DNA of 64,000 nucleotides, taken from Liopterus haemorrhoidalis (Eukaryota > Arthropoda > Insecta > Coleoptera > Dytiscidae). The notes beneath the pieces are model-generated. The model was not told the DNA's origin. It saw nothing but the letters and a program-made list of their open reading frames with translations, and searched no databases. Made by a program: the position numbers and the translations under genes. The DNA is taken from positions 32,580,301 through 32,644,300 of the forward strand of contig OZ020622.1 of the NCBI GenBank assembly GCA_963971575.1, given 5' to 3'. This document shows positions 41,570 through 50,642 of this stretch, piece by piece; within the stretch, counting starts at the first letter, position 1, and each line of letters begins with the position of its first letter.

Positions 41570-41760
41570 TAAACGTCTTTCATCTTGGACTCGCTCTGCT
41601 GTGATTACATCATTCTTATGATAGGTCACAGTTGAACAGTATCTTGACCTACAGGAAAGGTCTATCTTTATTCCAACTTGTTAAGTTGGAATACTCAAGA
41701 CACGAGTTGAGGGCTTACAGCCCGGTACTCTTCCACAGGATTGGATTGGATTGGATTGGA
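41570..41760 (+). other. LINE 3' UTR with (GGATT)n tail
   Basis: Non-coding sequence ending in about three and a half GGATT units at 41740-41759 in place of a poly(A) tail, a 3' end style seen in several non-LTR families. Confidence 0.65.
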
Positions 41761-42984
41761 AATGAGATCAGTCAACAACCAGCAGTCTAGCAGAGAACAA
41801 CTATCTACCTACGATCTATCAAGCAAGTGAGTTAACGAAGAAACCGGCATTGCCGTACATATAAAAAAAGAATTTATACACTCTGTGTATTATTATTGTA
41901 TAAATATTCTGTGTTCACTTTAACTATTGCAAGTAACGCTGACACCCTTTAGCGGGCCTTGTAATAGTTATTGTCTTCGTAAACGTATACACAGCGCGCT
42001 GACCGTCTTCGGCGTGTCTGTGTCCCGTCCGCTGACGGTTTAGCGGACCTCTTCGAATACGTTCCGTCGCTTCACGTCTTCAACTGTTATCATCACTTCG
42101 CTTCACGTCTTCAACCGTTTTCATCACGTCCACGTCCGTTTTCATCACTTCGCATCGCGTCCACGTCCATTATCGCCACGTTGCTTCACGTCCACGCCCG
42201 TCACCGTCAAGCCACGTCTACGTCCGTAGCCGTCTTGTCTGCCGCCGTCACCTCCGTACCCCAGCTACGAACGCACGGCCACCGTCGCACTAAGAAGCCA
42301 ACGTTATCGCCGATTCTCGTCGTCGCTCGTTTTGTAGCGCCGCTGCAGACCGCTACGACCCGGACATCATCACCACAGAAGCCCAGCACATACACGGCAG
42401 TTCAGCCGTCCTACACCGTCACCGCTCAAGGCAACAGTCAGCCCGCTCGTGCCGCTGTCACCATTGACGGTCACCCATCTAACTTCGACGGTCACCACTC
42501 CGGTCTTGTCGGTCACCACTCTGAACTCTGTGGTCACCCCTCCGGAGTCAGGCCGCTCTTCAATCAGGAATCTCAAAGAAGAACAGAGAATTACGTCGGC
42601 GTCTCTTCAAGTTGTTCGGCTCCACGTCACCACCGTAAACACAGTGTCGAGCGACACTATCGAGCGACGAACGCCGACCAACGCATAGACCCGTCTTTTT
42701 CCTTCTCTCTCTTCCTTTCCTCTTTATTGTTATTTCCTGTTAATTATTATTCATTATCTTTGTTTCTTTGTTGTTATTATTTTCCATATTTTTCTTTGTT
42801 AATAAAAACCGTTACATCCAAACTGTCCGACTATTATTTTTCAAACCCTGGGGAATCAAGTTTTATCTTTCATGGTGTCTAGAGACGATGTGCATAGGTT
42901 CTACCTCGCCGCAACGCTAGCCGTGGCCGGTAGTAGTGGTTACTCCCCTAGGGCTCAACACCCCTGGCTGAGTCAATCCCGCAA
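41761..42984. other. GC-rich unassigned segment, possible LTR remnant
   Basis: Between the LINE tail and the host LINE there is 1.2 kb of sequence unlike its surroundings. Imperfect CGTCCACGTCCGTTTTCATC repeats run from 42070 to 42240. A poly(A)-signal-like AATAAA lies near 42801. Near 42871 TTTCATGGTGTCTAGAGACG could be an LTR end plus TGG-type primer-binding site. The open plus frame 42181-42882 has repetitive composition and no family resemblance, so I do not call it a gene. Confidence 0.35.
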
Positions 42985-43618
42985 CAATATCACTAGATCG
43001 AGAGTTATTGTGGTTTTTAATCTGAGTAAATTGATAAAAATTGCAATACGATAGACAATCAATTAATTCCATAGATGACTTGTTATAAATATTTACAGCA
43101 GTTAGTTCATAGTTAGAAAGATCTTCCAAAACCCATTGCAAACGAGGAAGATTAAAATCGCCGCAAATAAAAAAATTATCGTCAGGTTGTTTTTCCCGTA
43201 AAGTGATTAAATTATTAATGAAAATATTTATTGCTTCTTTGTTATCAGGAGGCAAGTAAACGCAACAAATATTAATATTAAAATTATAGTTATCAACAGT
43301 AGTATAAAAAGTAACCCATACATCTTCCGCCTTGTTGAACCATTCGCTCCTCACAACATAATTAAAACAATTTTTTATAGCAATAAGCACACCACCACCA
43401 TCTGATTTCATAGATGTATCACTTGATCTGTCCCGTCGCACAACACTAAATTCATTGGATATAACTTCTTGATCATAAACAGAGGAATTCAGATTTGTTT
43501 CCGTCATACAAATAATGTCATATTCTGAAGAAATAGTATTCAATCTACACTCATTAGTTTTACTTCTTAAACCCCTTACATTTTGATAGTAGAGAGAAAG
43601 CGCCATTGTGGAAAACAA
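42985..43618 (-). pseudogene. LINE APE endonuclease (ORF2 start)
   Basis: From ATG 43606 (or 43618) the minus strand reads LSLYYQNVRGLRSK, CMTETNLNSS, GGGVLIAIKN, CCVYLPPDNKE, FFICGDFNLPRLQW and NNSRSSDIV. These are the ordered motifs of LINE APE endonucleases. The frame is open up to the insertion edge near 42985. The last catalytic part lies at 36050-36000, beyond the 6.9-kb insertion. Confidence 0.85.
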
Positions 43619-44347
43619 AAAGTTTTTGAATTAATTATTAGTATAGATAATTATCCTATAATATAATACGCCTGTTTGTATGTTCGTATGTTCGACCGGT
43701 CGTTTCTTCATTCCCCGATAGAGGCGCGCATATGTTAATTATTTATGTAAATTGTTTAAAATATATTGTTGATGCAATAATAATGAATTTTCTACGAACA
43801 TTTTTTATAATTATTATAAGATGCAATAATAGTGAATATTCTACGAACACTTTTTATAATAATTAATAGAATTGTAAGAAATTATTGTTTATGTATTGGA
43901 CAGTAGTGTGCTGTGAATTTTTGTTTTGAGTGTTGACATTAAATTAGTAAAAATGACAGTTGTGTTTTTCATTAAAAAATCACTTCACAATTATTAATTT
44001 TTACGAAACAAAACAGAGAAAAACGTTATCCTTCCGTGATATTCGACATTTTTGATTAAAATTATTATTAGCAGAAAAATAATTATTTTAAAAAATATTT
44101 GGTTTTGATGAAAGTAAGAAAAATGTGACTTTTTTTCTTTATTATTATTTTTTCAATGCTTTATTATTTTTTTATTTCTACGATTTATAGGACAAGATTT
44201 ACAATATCCCACTGCAAACTCTATACAGATGGCAGCACATAACGACTACACTAAATAATTCAAGAATTATCAGTGGCTCTAAAACAATGGTTTCTGTTTA
44301 TTTATCACATTAAAATATCATTTACCTTTTAGTTTAGGTTAGATTCA
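43619..44347. other. AT-rich stretch, nothing recognised
   Basis: No coding frame or terminal repeat was recognised. It lies between the endonuclease start and a tandem-repeat block and may be an insertion or leader sequence. Confidence 0.4.
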
Positions 44348-44355
44348 CCTTAAAA

Positions 44356-44532
44356 TAGGGTGACCAGATTTCAGTGAAGGGAAACCGGGACACAGGAAAA
44401 AAAAAGGTCCTCACCACTCAGATTCAAAGTGAAAAGCAAAGAGATTCAAAAACCGGGACAATCGGGCGTCCCGAGAACAGTTTTCGGGACACCGGGACAA
44501 TTGACCGAAAACCGGGACGAATGGTCACCCTA
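44356..44532. mobile_element. hAT-type MITE, 177 bp
   Basis: The ends TAGGGTGACCA and TGGTCACCCTA are flanked by the exact 8-bp TSD CCTTAAAA (44348-44355 and 44533-44540). The interior has repeated CCGGGACA blocks and AAAAAGGTCCTCACC. It inserted into the first, partial unit of the tandem repeat that follows. Confidence 0.9.
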
Positions 44533-44540
44533 CCTTAAAA

Positions 44541-45090
44541 GCACTATCTTAGGTTATGGTTGATAACTGTTTTTTTTTTTTTTTTTATAAACCACCTAAA
44601 AATAAATTGTATTTTAACTGTTCTGTGCAGGGCTAGGGACAGTGATTCACCTTAAAAGCACTATCTTAGGTTATGGTTGATAACGGTTTTTTTTTTTTTA
44701 TAAACCACCTAAAAATAAATTGTATTTTAACTGTTCTGTGCAGGGCTAGGGACAGTGATTCACCTTAAAAGCACTATCTTAGGTTATGGTTGGTAACTGT
44801 TTTTTTTTTTTTTATAAACCACCTAAAAATAAATTGTATTTTAACTGTTCTGTGCAGGGCTAGGGATAGTGATTCACCTTAAAAGCACTATCTTAGGTTA
44901 TGGTTGATAACTGTTTATTTTTTTTTATACGCCACCTAAAAATAAATTGTATTTTAATTGTTCTGTACAGGGCTAGGGACAGTGATTCACCTTAAAAGCA
45001 CTATCTTAGGTTATGGTTGATAACTGTTTATTTTTTTTTTTTTATAAACCACCTAAAAATAAATTCTGTTTTAAAAGTTCTGCACAGTCC
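44541..45090. repeat. Tandem repeat, ~113-bp unit, nearly five copies
   Basis: Each unit contains CTATCTTAGGTTATGGTTGATAACTG, a T-run of variable length, then ACCACCTAAAAATAAATT and GTGCAGGGCTAGGGA. The last copy diverges. A first partial unit precedes the MITE at 44356. Confidence 0.95.
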
Positions 45091-45197
45091 CACCTGTTTA
45101 GAATCTCTGTATATTGAACAAATGACGTGGTGTGACGCATGCGCAGTGTTCAGTGGGATATTGTAAATCTACCCCCTGATTTGAGATATAGTGTAAG

Positions 45198-45300
45198 TAC
45201 GCTTTTTTCCGTGTGCCCTTTTTGCCGTGTGTTCTTTTTTCATGTGTGCTTTTTTCCGTGTGCGTATTAATCCGTATGCGTTTTTTCCGTGTCCGTATTT
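45198..45300. repeat. CTTTTTTCCGTGTGC minisatellite
   Basis: Six or so imperfect ~17-base units of CTTTTTTCCGTGTGCG. Confidence 0.85.
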
Positions 45301-45486
45301 TTATATTATATAAGAAAATGGAAACTTAATTTTAATAAATATATTTTAAATTTAACGTCCCAAATCATTTTTAGTTTTAACATTATAAATATAATGCACT
45401 GAGTGAAAATGAATCGTTTTCCCATCTTAAAAAGTTAATGAATTAATAATTCGGAATAATGCTCATTATTTGTCCAGTTTTTAATA

Positions 45487-45582
45487 ATGGGCGAAGAGTT
45501 GATTCAATTTGAATTGGATGAAGTTAGGCGTATGGCTAGAGAAAGAAGTCTGAGGTGTCGAGCAAGTTCCACATTAAGGTAA
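45487..45582 (+). other. Short open frame ending at a splice-donor-like site
   Basis: The ATG at 45487 opens a 31-codon frame (MGEELIQFELDEVRRMARER...) ending TTAAGGTAATGA. AAG/GTAATG would serve as a 5' splice site. It could be a first exon or chance; no family recognised. Confidence 0.2.
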
Positions 45583-45622
45583 TGATTTGTTTGCCAACAC
45601 AGTTGGCAACAGGTGCACTAGT

Positions 45623-46622
45623 TTATTTAGAAGATTTCAACGCTTCCAAATCTTCCAAGTGTGTTATCCTTATTATTCTAGTTTCTTCATTTTTCCGAAC
45701 AAAAAATTTTCCCCATCTTGACCAAATAAATTTATAGTTTTGGAGTTTAAGTTTTCTTGCTTCACTGAAGATCATCTTGTTGTACTGAGTTAGTCCTTCA
45801 TTTATGAAAATTCGTCTTTCCGGACTAGAAAATTTAAGGTTTTTAGTGTTCAGTACTTCATTTGTTCCATATTTTTTGTTTTGCAGTATGCTTTCCTTGA
45901 TTTCTGCGGTTTTTAATTTAACAAGTATATTCTCGTCATTTTTAAATTTGTTAGGACGCATGCGTGATGTCTCAATTTTCATCAGCAGTTATAGGATGTT
46001 GTATCGCATTCAAGATTTTTATAACCGATTTATTTAAATCTTTACCTTCTTCTTGATTTACGCCATAAATTTCAACCACATTGCTTAATTTATTTTGATC
46101 CTCTTCTATAAATCGCTTTTTAATTATACGAATTTCCGCCTCCATTTTCACTTGTTTTTCTTTCAATATAGCATTTTCCTTTAATAGAGTATAATTTTCT
46201 TTCTTAAGTTCTTTCACTGTCTCTTTTATTTCATCAATAATATTCGTAGTAAAATTGGGAAATTTTTCAATTTCCATCTTAAAATTTTGGAAATATTTTT
46301 CGAATAAAGACTCGATCTTTTTTTCGATGTTCATATTTTTCTTAATAATAGTTACATTTCCTTCGTTATCATCCTCGGATTCAGAAAGGTCACATTCTCC
46401 ACCGCTGGTTATTTCACAAGATGGACAATCCCATTTCTTTTTTCCATTTAAGATTTTATTAATCAGAACTTTAGATAAGTCAATACATTCTTGGTGAAAC
46501 CAGTTACTACAAGATTTGCTACAGCATTTTATCCCTTGTTGACTTCTAGGGATCTTTTTGCTACATTTAGTACAAACGCTTAAATTTTTACCAGACATTG
46601 TAGCCCCTGTATGTATTAACAA
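45623..46622 (-). pseudogene. LINE ORF1-type protein: PHD finger, coiled coil, FP-like domain
   Basis: From 46622 the minus-strand frame has a C4HC3 PHD-type finger at residues 17-69 (C17, C20, C33, C38, H43, C46, C66, C69, with W-F-H and W-D-C-P-x-C). An acidic patch (DLSESEDDNE) and a long charged coiled coil (about 85-185) follow. Then NKLSNVVEIYGVNQEEGKDL begins the FP-type region. The frame stops at 45972; an overlapping frame (45982-45623) continues with a domain resembling baculovirus FP/LINE ORF1 proteins: LVKLKTAEIKESIL, RRIFINEGLTQYNK, KLQNYKFIWSRWGKFFVRKN and IIRITHLEDLEAL. One frameshift therefore separates the halves. Such ORF1 proteins are known from insect LINEs. It probably belongs to the split LINE at 33651-43618. 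Confidence 0.7.
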
Positions 46623-46960
46623 TAATTATATATTATTATTAATTAATTATTATATTATTTAGAAAAAATAGATGAATGATAAAAAATACACAAAAAAAAA
46701 TAAAAAATTTAAAGCGCCCGTGATGGGGGTCGAACCATGGACCTTCTATCTTATAGTCTTCTGTTTTCTTTCGAAAATTCTTTATTGTTTAAATATTTAT
46801 AAAAATTTATAATATTTACTTTACACCTCCTATCTCTATTGGACATATGTGTAGTTACATTATGTTTACTTATAGTGTATAAAGATATTTTTGCTTATGA
46901 TAAAGCAGTAGCGGAATAGGTAATAATTTTTAATTAAAGTTTAGGGGCAAACGATAGGAT
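46623..46960. other. AT-rich spacer with a tRNA-like half
   Basis: On the minus strand at 46711-46762, GGTTCGACCCCCATCACGGG matches a B box plus the 3' strand of an acceptor stem, preceded by an anticodon-arm-like segment. The 5' half is missing, so this is a tRNA-derived fragment at most. The rest is unassigned. Confidence 0.45.
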
Positions 46961-47089
46961 TGTTCCCTTGAAGAGGTATATTAAACCTAACTTAAACCTA
47001 ACTTAATCTAACTTAACTAAATTAAAACTTAAACTATGTTAAAAACTAACTGGGAATTAGAGTAGAGATAATGGCTGCAATGAGAGACA

Positions 47090-50064
47090 GTCTCAGGTAA
47101 CTGGAACGCCTCCAGTGTAGGTTGGAAGATGTTGGAAGGGGAGTTTGTGTATAAATGTATGTAGTGAAGGGTGTCTAGTTATGTGTTTAGTTAAGGGGTT
47201 GGAAGAGAGTTGTGTGGTGTAAAATTTGTGCGAAATTTTGTTAATGTAGTCGGTAATTAGGGGTCAGTTAGTTCATGTAGTTCAGTAATTCTGGTGTATC
47301 TGTCAGCGTTAGTTACAAGTCTTAAACATTTGTTTTGAAGTCTTTGAAGTTGTATTTTTGTAATTCGAGTCGCGACACACCAAGCTGGGGCTGCATAAGT
47401 CATGGTTGGTCTGATAATAGTGGTGTAAATTAGTTTTTCTGTGTGAGTGTGCTGTGTTTGTTTAATAAAGGGTATAGTTTTTTAACGACATAGTGTGCTT
47501 TGATTATTGTGTTGTGAATGTTTTGGCTGAAGGTTAATGTTTTGTCTAGTTGTACGCCAAGATATTTTACTGTTTTAGTCAAAGTCGGGTTTGTCTTATG
47601 GTCATAAATTTTGAGTTTAGAAAAAACAGTATTATTAGTAAATTTGCGGGAGAAAACTATGGTTTTAGTTTTTTGTGAATTTATGTTTATCTTCCATAAA
47701 TCCCAGTAGTCCTGTAGTTTGTCGATGTGTAATTGTAATTGTCTTTTAGCTACCTCTGCAGTGAAAGGGCATAAATTGCCGTATCATCAGCAAAGAGGGC
47801 AATTTTTGTCTTGTCAAACAAAGGAATGTCATAAATGTAGAGAGTGAAGAGTTTGGGGCTGAGGACACTGCCTTGGGGAATGCCTGAAGATATGAGATGT
47901 GGGCAGGAAAAGGTATTGTTTATCTTCACTCTGAATGAACGGTTTGATAAATATGAATTAATGGTTAGTATTAATAATTTAGGAAATTTGTAGTGAATTA
48001 GTTTGCTAATGAGCCCTACTACCCATACCTTGTCAAAGGCACGTTCAATGTCTAGTAAGGCCATCGCAGTGACTTTTCCTTTGTTGAATTCAGCAGTTAC
48101 GTCATAAACTATACGTACTACTTGCTGAACAGTATTGTGTCTGGTTCTGAAGCCGAACTGATGTGGTATTGTAATTTTGTGTGCCACATCAAATTCTAGT
48201 AGTCTGGAAAGAATTATTTTTTCTGTTATTGTGGAAAGAGAATTTAATAGGCTAATGGGGCGATAGTTATTAGGGTCCGTATGATCTTTATTTGGTTTAG
48301 GAATTGGGACGATGGTAGCCACTTTCCATTGTGAAGGGAAGTGATGGAGTTTAATTATGGCGTTGATAATATAAGTAAGCTGAACTATAGCTTTTTGGGA
48401 TATATTTTTGAATAATTTATTGTCAAGTAGATCAGGACCAGGAGCTTTTTGATTGGGAAGTGTTTTAATTAAATTTGTAATTTCTAAAGGAGAAGTGAGT
48501 AATTTGATGAGGCGATTTTTGGATGTATTGTGAGAGGTGTTTAAATATTCAATTGTGGAGTCTGTAATATTTTTTTGTTTAGAGGTGTTGTTTGGATTTA
48601 TGTGATGCACTCTTTCGAAGGCATCAGCTATAGCCTCAGCCTTCTGAGAGTCTGTGATGTGTTCCGTGTTATTATGTTTTAATGTGGGTATGCGTGAGTT
48701 CGGCTTCTTTCTCATTAAGATATAAGGAAGTAAGTTTTTGTTGGAATATGTTATTAGTGTGATTTTTAATGAGTGTGCGTATGTGTCTGTTAAGTGCATT
48801 AAGTTGTGTTCTGTGTTGAGGGCTTTGTGTACGTTGCCATAGTTTTCTCGCCGCATTGCGTTTAGTTATTATGTCAAGTATGTCTTGAGGTAGTCTTTCT
48901 GTATTTGTATTAATTGTTAGTGATTTTGAATGTTTAGTCTTAGCAGTATCGAGTGCGTCTGTCAGTAATTTATCTTCATCCTCCAGTTGTTGGGTAGTCA
49001 GAATTTTATTAATAATTTTGATTAGATTGTCAAGTGTACTTCTAAATTTTTTCCAGTCAGTGTCTTTGTATGAAGTTATGGTCTTGGTTATATTTTCGAA
49101 GTTTTGTTTATGTAATTTAAATACAATAGGGTCATGGTCAGAACTAAGTTCATGTAATGTAGTCGGGCCAGTTACATTATTAATATTTTTATTAATTATA
49201 AAGTCGATAGAGGATGGAGTGGAACCGTTCGGAGGAAAGTGAGTCGGTTTGTCCGGACACATAATAATGGTATTATGACTCAGCGAATGAGTGTATATTG
49301 CTGAGCCACTAGTGTTGTTAGTGAGATTGCAGCCCCAACTTGTGTGTCTAGCCAGGGCCATGTGCGAGAAGAGCCGCGGGGCCTGCTGTTCAGATCGAAG
49401 TGAGGAGCAAAAAAAAGGTTCCCAACTCCATGCGCGGAGCTTGTTGTTGACCGCGGGGCCTGCTGTTCAGATCCAAGTGAGGAGCAAAACAAAAAGGTCC
49501 TCAACTCCATGCACGGGGCTTGTTGTTGACCGCGGGGCCTGCTGTTCAAATCCAAGTGAGGAGCAAAAAAAAAAGGTCCTCATCTCCATGCGCGGGGCCA
49601 TGTGCGCCTACACATGCTGCACATGCCTCGCGCCGGCCCTGTGTCTAGCATTGAAGTCGCCAACTAGTAGTGTTTTGCTGTGTGTTAAAAGTGAGTTTAG
49701 ATCTGCGTGTGTGATTTTATTTTTAGGTTTATTGTAAGCCGAGATTATGTGGGTGTTGTCTGTAAGTTTGATTGTTAATGTTTCAAGTGTAGAGTTATGT
49801 TTTTAGTATGTGTGGAATGTTGTGTTTCACTAGTATGGCGACTCCTCTAGCTGCAGAGTCATCATTGTCATCCGCGTCGTTTGGTCGGTCCCGTCTGTAA
49901 ATTTTAAAGTTTCTAATTGAAAATTTGTCTTTTGCTTTAAGTCTGGTTTCGTTAAGTAGTAAAATGTCAATGTCATGTAAGTTAATGAAGTGTTTTAGTT
50001 CGTGAGTGCGTAGACCTACACTGTTTGCGTTCCAAGAACAGATGTTAATGTTCTTATATGCCAT
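47090..50064 (-). pseudogene. LINE ORF2, APE endonuclease and RT
   Basis: From ATG 50064: NINICSWNANSVGLRTHELK, LLNETRLK, RGVAILVKH, VGDFNARHTSWGCN (split at ARH by the MITE at 49353-49641), FPPNGSTPSSIDFII and LSSDHDPIVFKL. A connector shifts frame near 48760. RT reads QKAPGPDLLDNKL, NNYRPISLLNSL, HQFGFRTRHNTVQQV, LLDIERAFDKVW, SSGIPQGSVLSPKLFTLYIY and LFADDTAIYAL. Another shift near 47755 leads to QLQLHIDKLQDYWDLW and KYLGVQLDKTLTF, after which stops accumulate. No RNase H. Jockey group. Confidence 0.88.
49353..49641. mobile_element. hAT-type MITE with internal ~70-bp tandem repeats
   Basis: The ends CAGGGCC and GGCCCTG are flanked by the exact 8-bp TSD TGTCTAGC (49345-49352 and 49642-49649). 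Three GC-rich units (GCGGGGCCTGCTGTTCARAT...GTGAGGAGCAAAA...GGTCCTCA) fill the middle. Removing the element and one TSD copy rejoins the endonuclease motif GDFNARHTSWG of the host LINE in frame. Confidence 0.93.
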
Positions 50065-50355
50065 ATTGTCCCAGATTCTGAGAAAATTGAACAAATGTCA
50101 TAAATTTTTCTTCACTACTATTGCAGTTAACGAGTTGGGCGTTTAGGTCTCTCATGGCAGCCGGCATACCACTCAGATTCACCAGTTGATTCATTTTTTT
50201 TTCATTTCTGAAAAATTAGAGTTGATATTAATGTTTTCATTAAAATTAGGGGATACATTTTCTTGCTTGTTTGAAAATGTAGGGATTTCATTTATTTCTT
50301 TTGTTTGGGTCGGTGGAGTACGAAGTACTGGTCTTATTGGTGGAAGTGAGGGAAT
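50054..50355 (-). pseudogene. LINE ORF1, C-terminal part
   Basis: The minus strand reads IPSLPPIRPVLRTPPTQTKE, then an Asn-rich segment. After a one-base shift it continues NQLVNLSGMPAAMRDLNAQL and ends NLGQYGI at 50054. It is the continuation of ORF1 interrupted at 54105, overlapping the ORF2 start by about 11 bases. Confidence 0.7.
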
Positions 50356-50361
50356 AGTACA

Positions 50362-50456
50362 TTCTGTAACAAAGTTTGAATGAGAAAATTCGATGCGTGA
50401 GGAACCATGAGATGAGCAACGAATTTTCTCTTCCAACCGAGTTACAGACCGTACTT
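50362..50456. repeat. Terminal hairpin of the recombinase transposon
   Basis: GTTACAGAATG-side sequence TTTGAATGAGAAAATTCGAT and the opposing CGAATTTTCTCTTCCAACCG form an imperfect stem around a ~30-base loop. The same structure with a longer GC-rich loop lies at 18178-18300, so it belongs to the element. It might be a recombination or replication signal; that is inference. Confidence 0.8.
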
Positions 50457-50642
50457 TCTCCACGACCACCAGCAAAAAAAAAAAGAAAGAAATTTAACAA
50501 ATAATTATTTTAACAAATAATTTATATTACATGACAAATTAATTAATTAATTAAACAATTTTAAACATAATTTTTATTTTACATATAATTTACACTTTTG
50601 GTTACATTTATAGCGAAAGCTGTATAAATATAACTAATTATT

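Larger units (their letters stand above)
36077..41760 (+). mobile_element. Jockey-like LINE with both ORFs intact
   Basis: This GC-rich plus-strand element has a ~480-bp leader and two long open frames overlapping by 20 bases. A ~190-bp 3' UTR ends in GGATTGGATTGGATTGGA. It has no premature stops and is the youngest-looking LINE in the window. The 5' boundary is placed by loss of the host LINE reading, and GGTCAGTC near 36083 resembles the TCAGT starts of some Jockey-group LINEs. No clear TSD was found, because the DNA after the tail (41761-42984) is not the host LINE. Confidence 0.8.
33651..46622 (-). mobile_element. Minus-strand LINE (PHD/FP ORF1 type), split by insertions
   Basis: On the minus strand, an ORF1 (46622-45623), an APE endonuclease (43618-42985) and an RT (36076-33902) occur in LINE order. 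The endonuclease and RT pieces join across the insertion at 36077-42984: SRSSDIV at one edge and SNIKSEKVICC...VHHPPL at the other are parts of the same endonuclease C-terminus. Assigning the ORF1 to this element rests on order and orientation. The interval 43619-45600 contains further insertions. Confidence 0.65.

Noticed and set aside
42181..42882. A 233-codon plus-strand frame in the GC-rich segment
   Set aside because: Composition follows imperfect CGTCCACGTC repeats, other frames are also open, and there is no domain resemblance.
46711..46762. A functional tRNA gene on the minus strand
   Set aside because: Only the 3' half with the B box is present; no D-arm or 5' acceptor strand was found.
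46970..47040. AACCTAACTTAAACCTAACTT as a telomeric (TTAGG/CCTAA) tract
   Set aside because: Units are irregular, about 10 bases, and lie at the 3' end of a minus-strand LINE, so a LINE tail is the simpler explanation.
49291..49737. A Cys-rich 148-codon plus-strand frame
   Set aside because: It reads through the tandem units of the hAT MITE and antisense LINE sequence.
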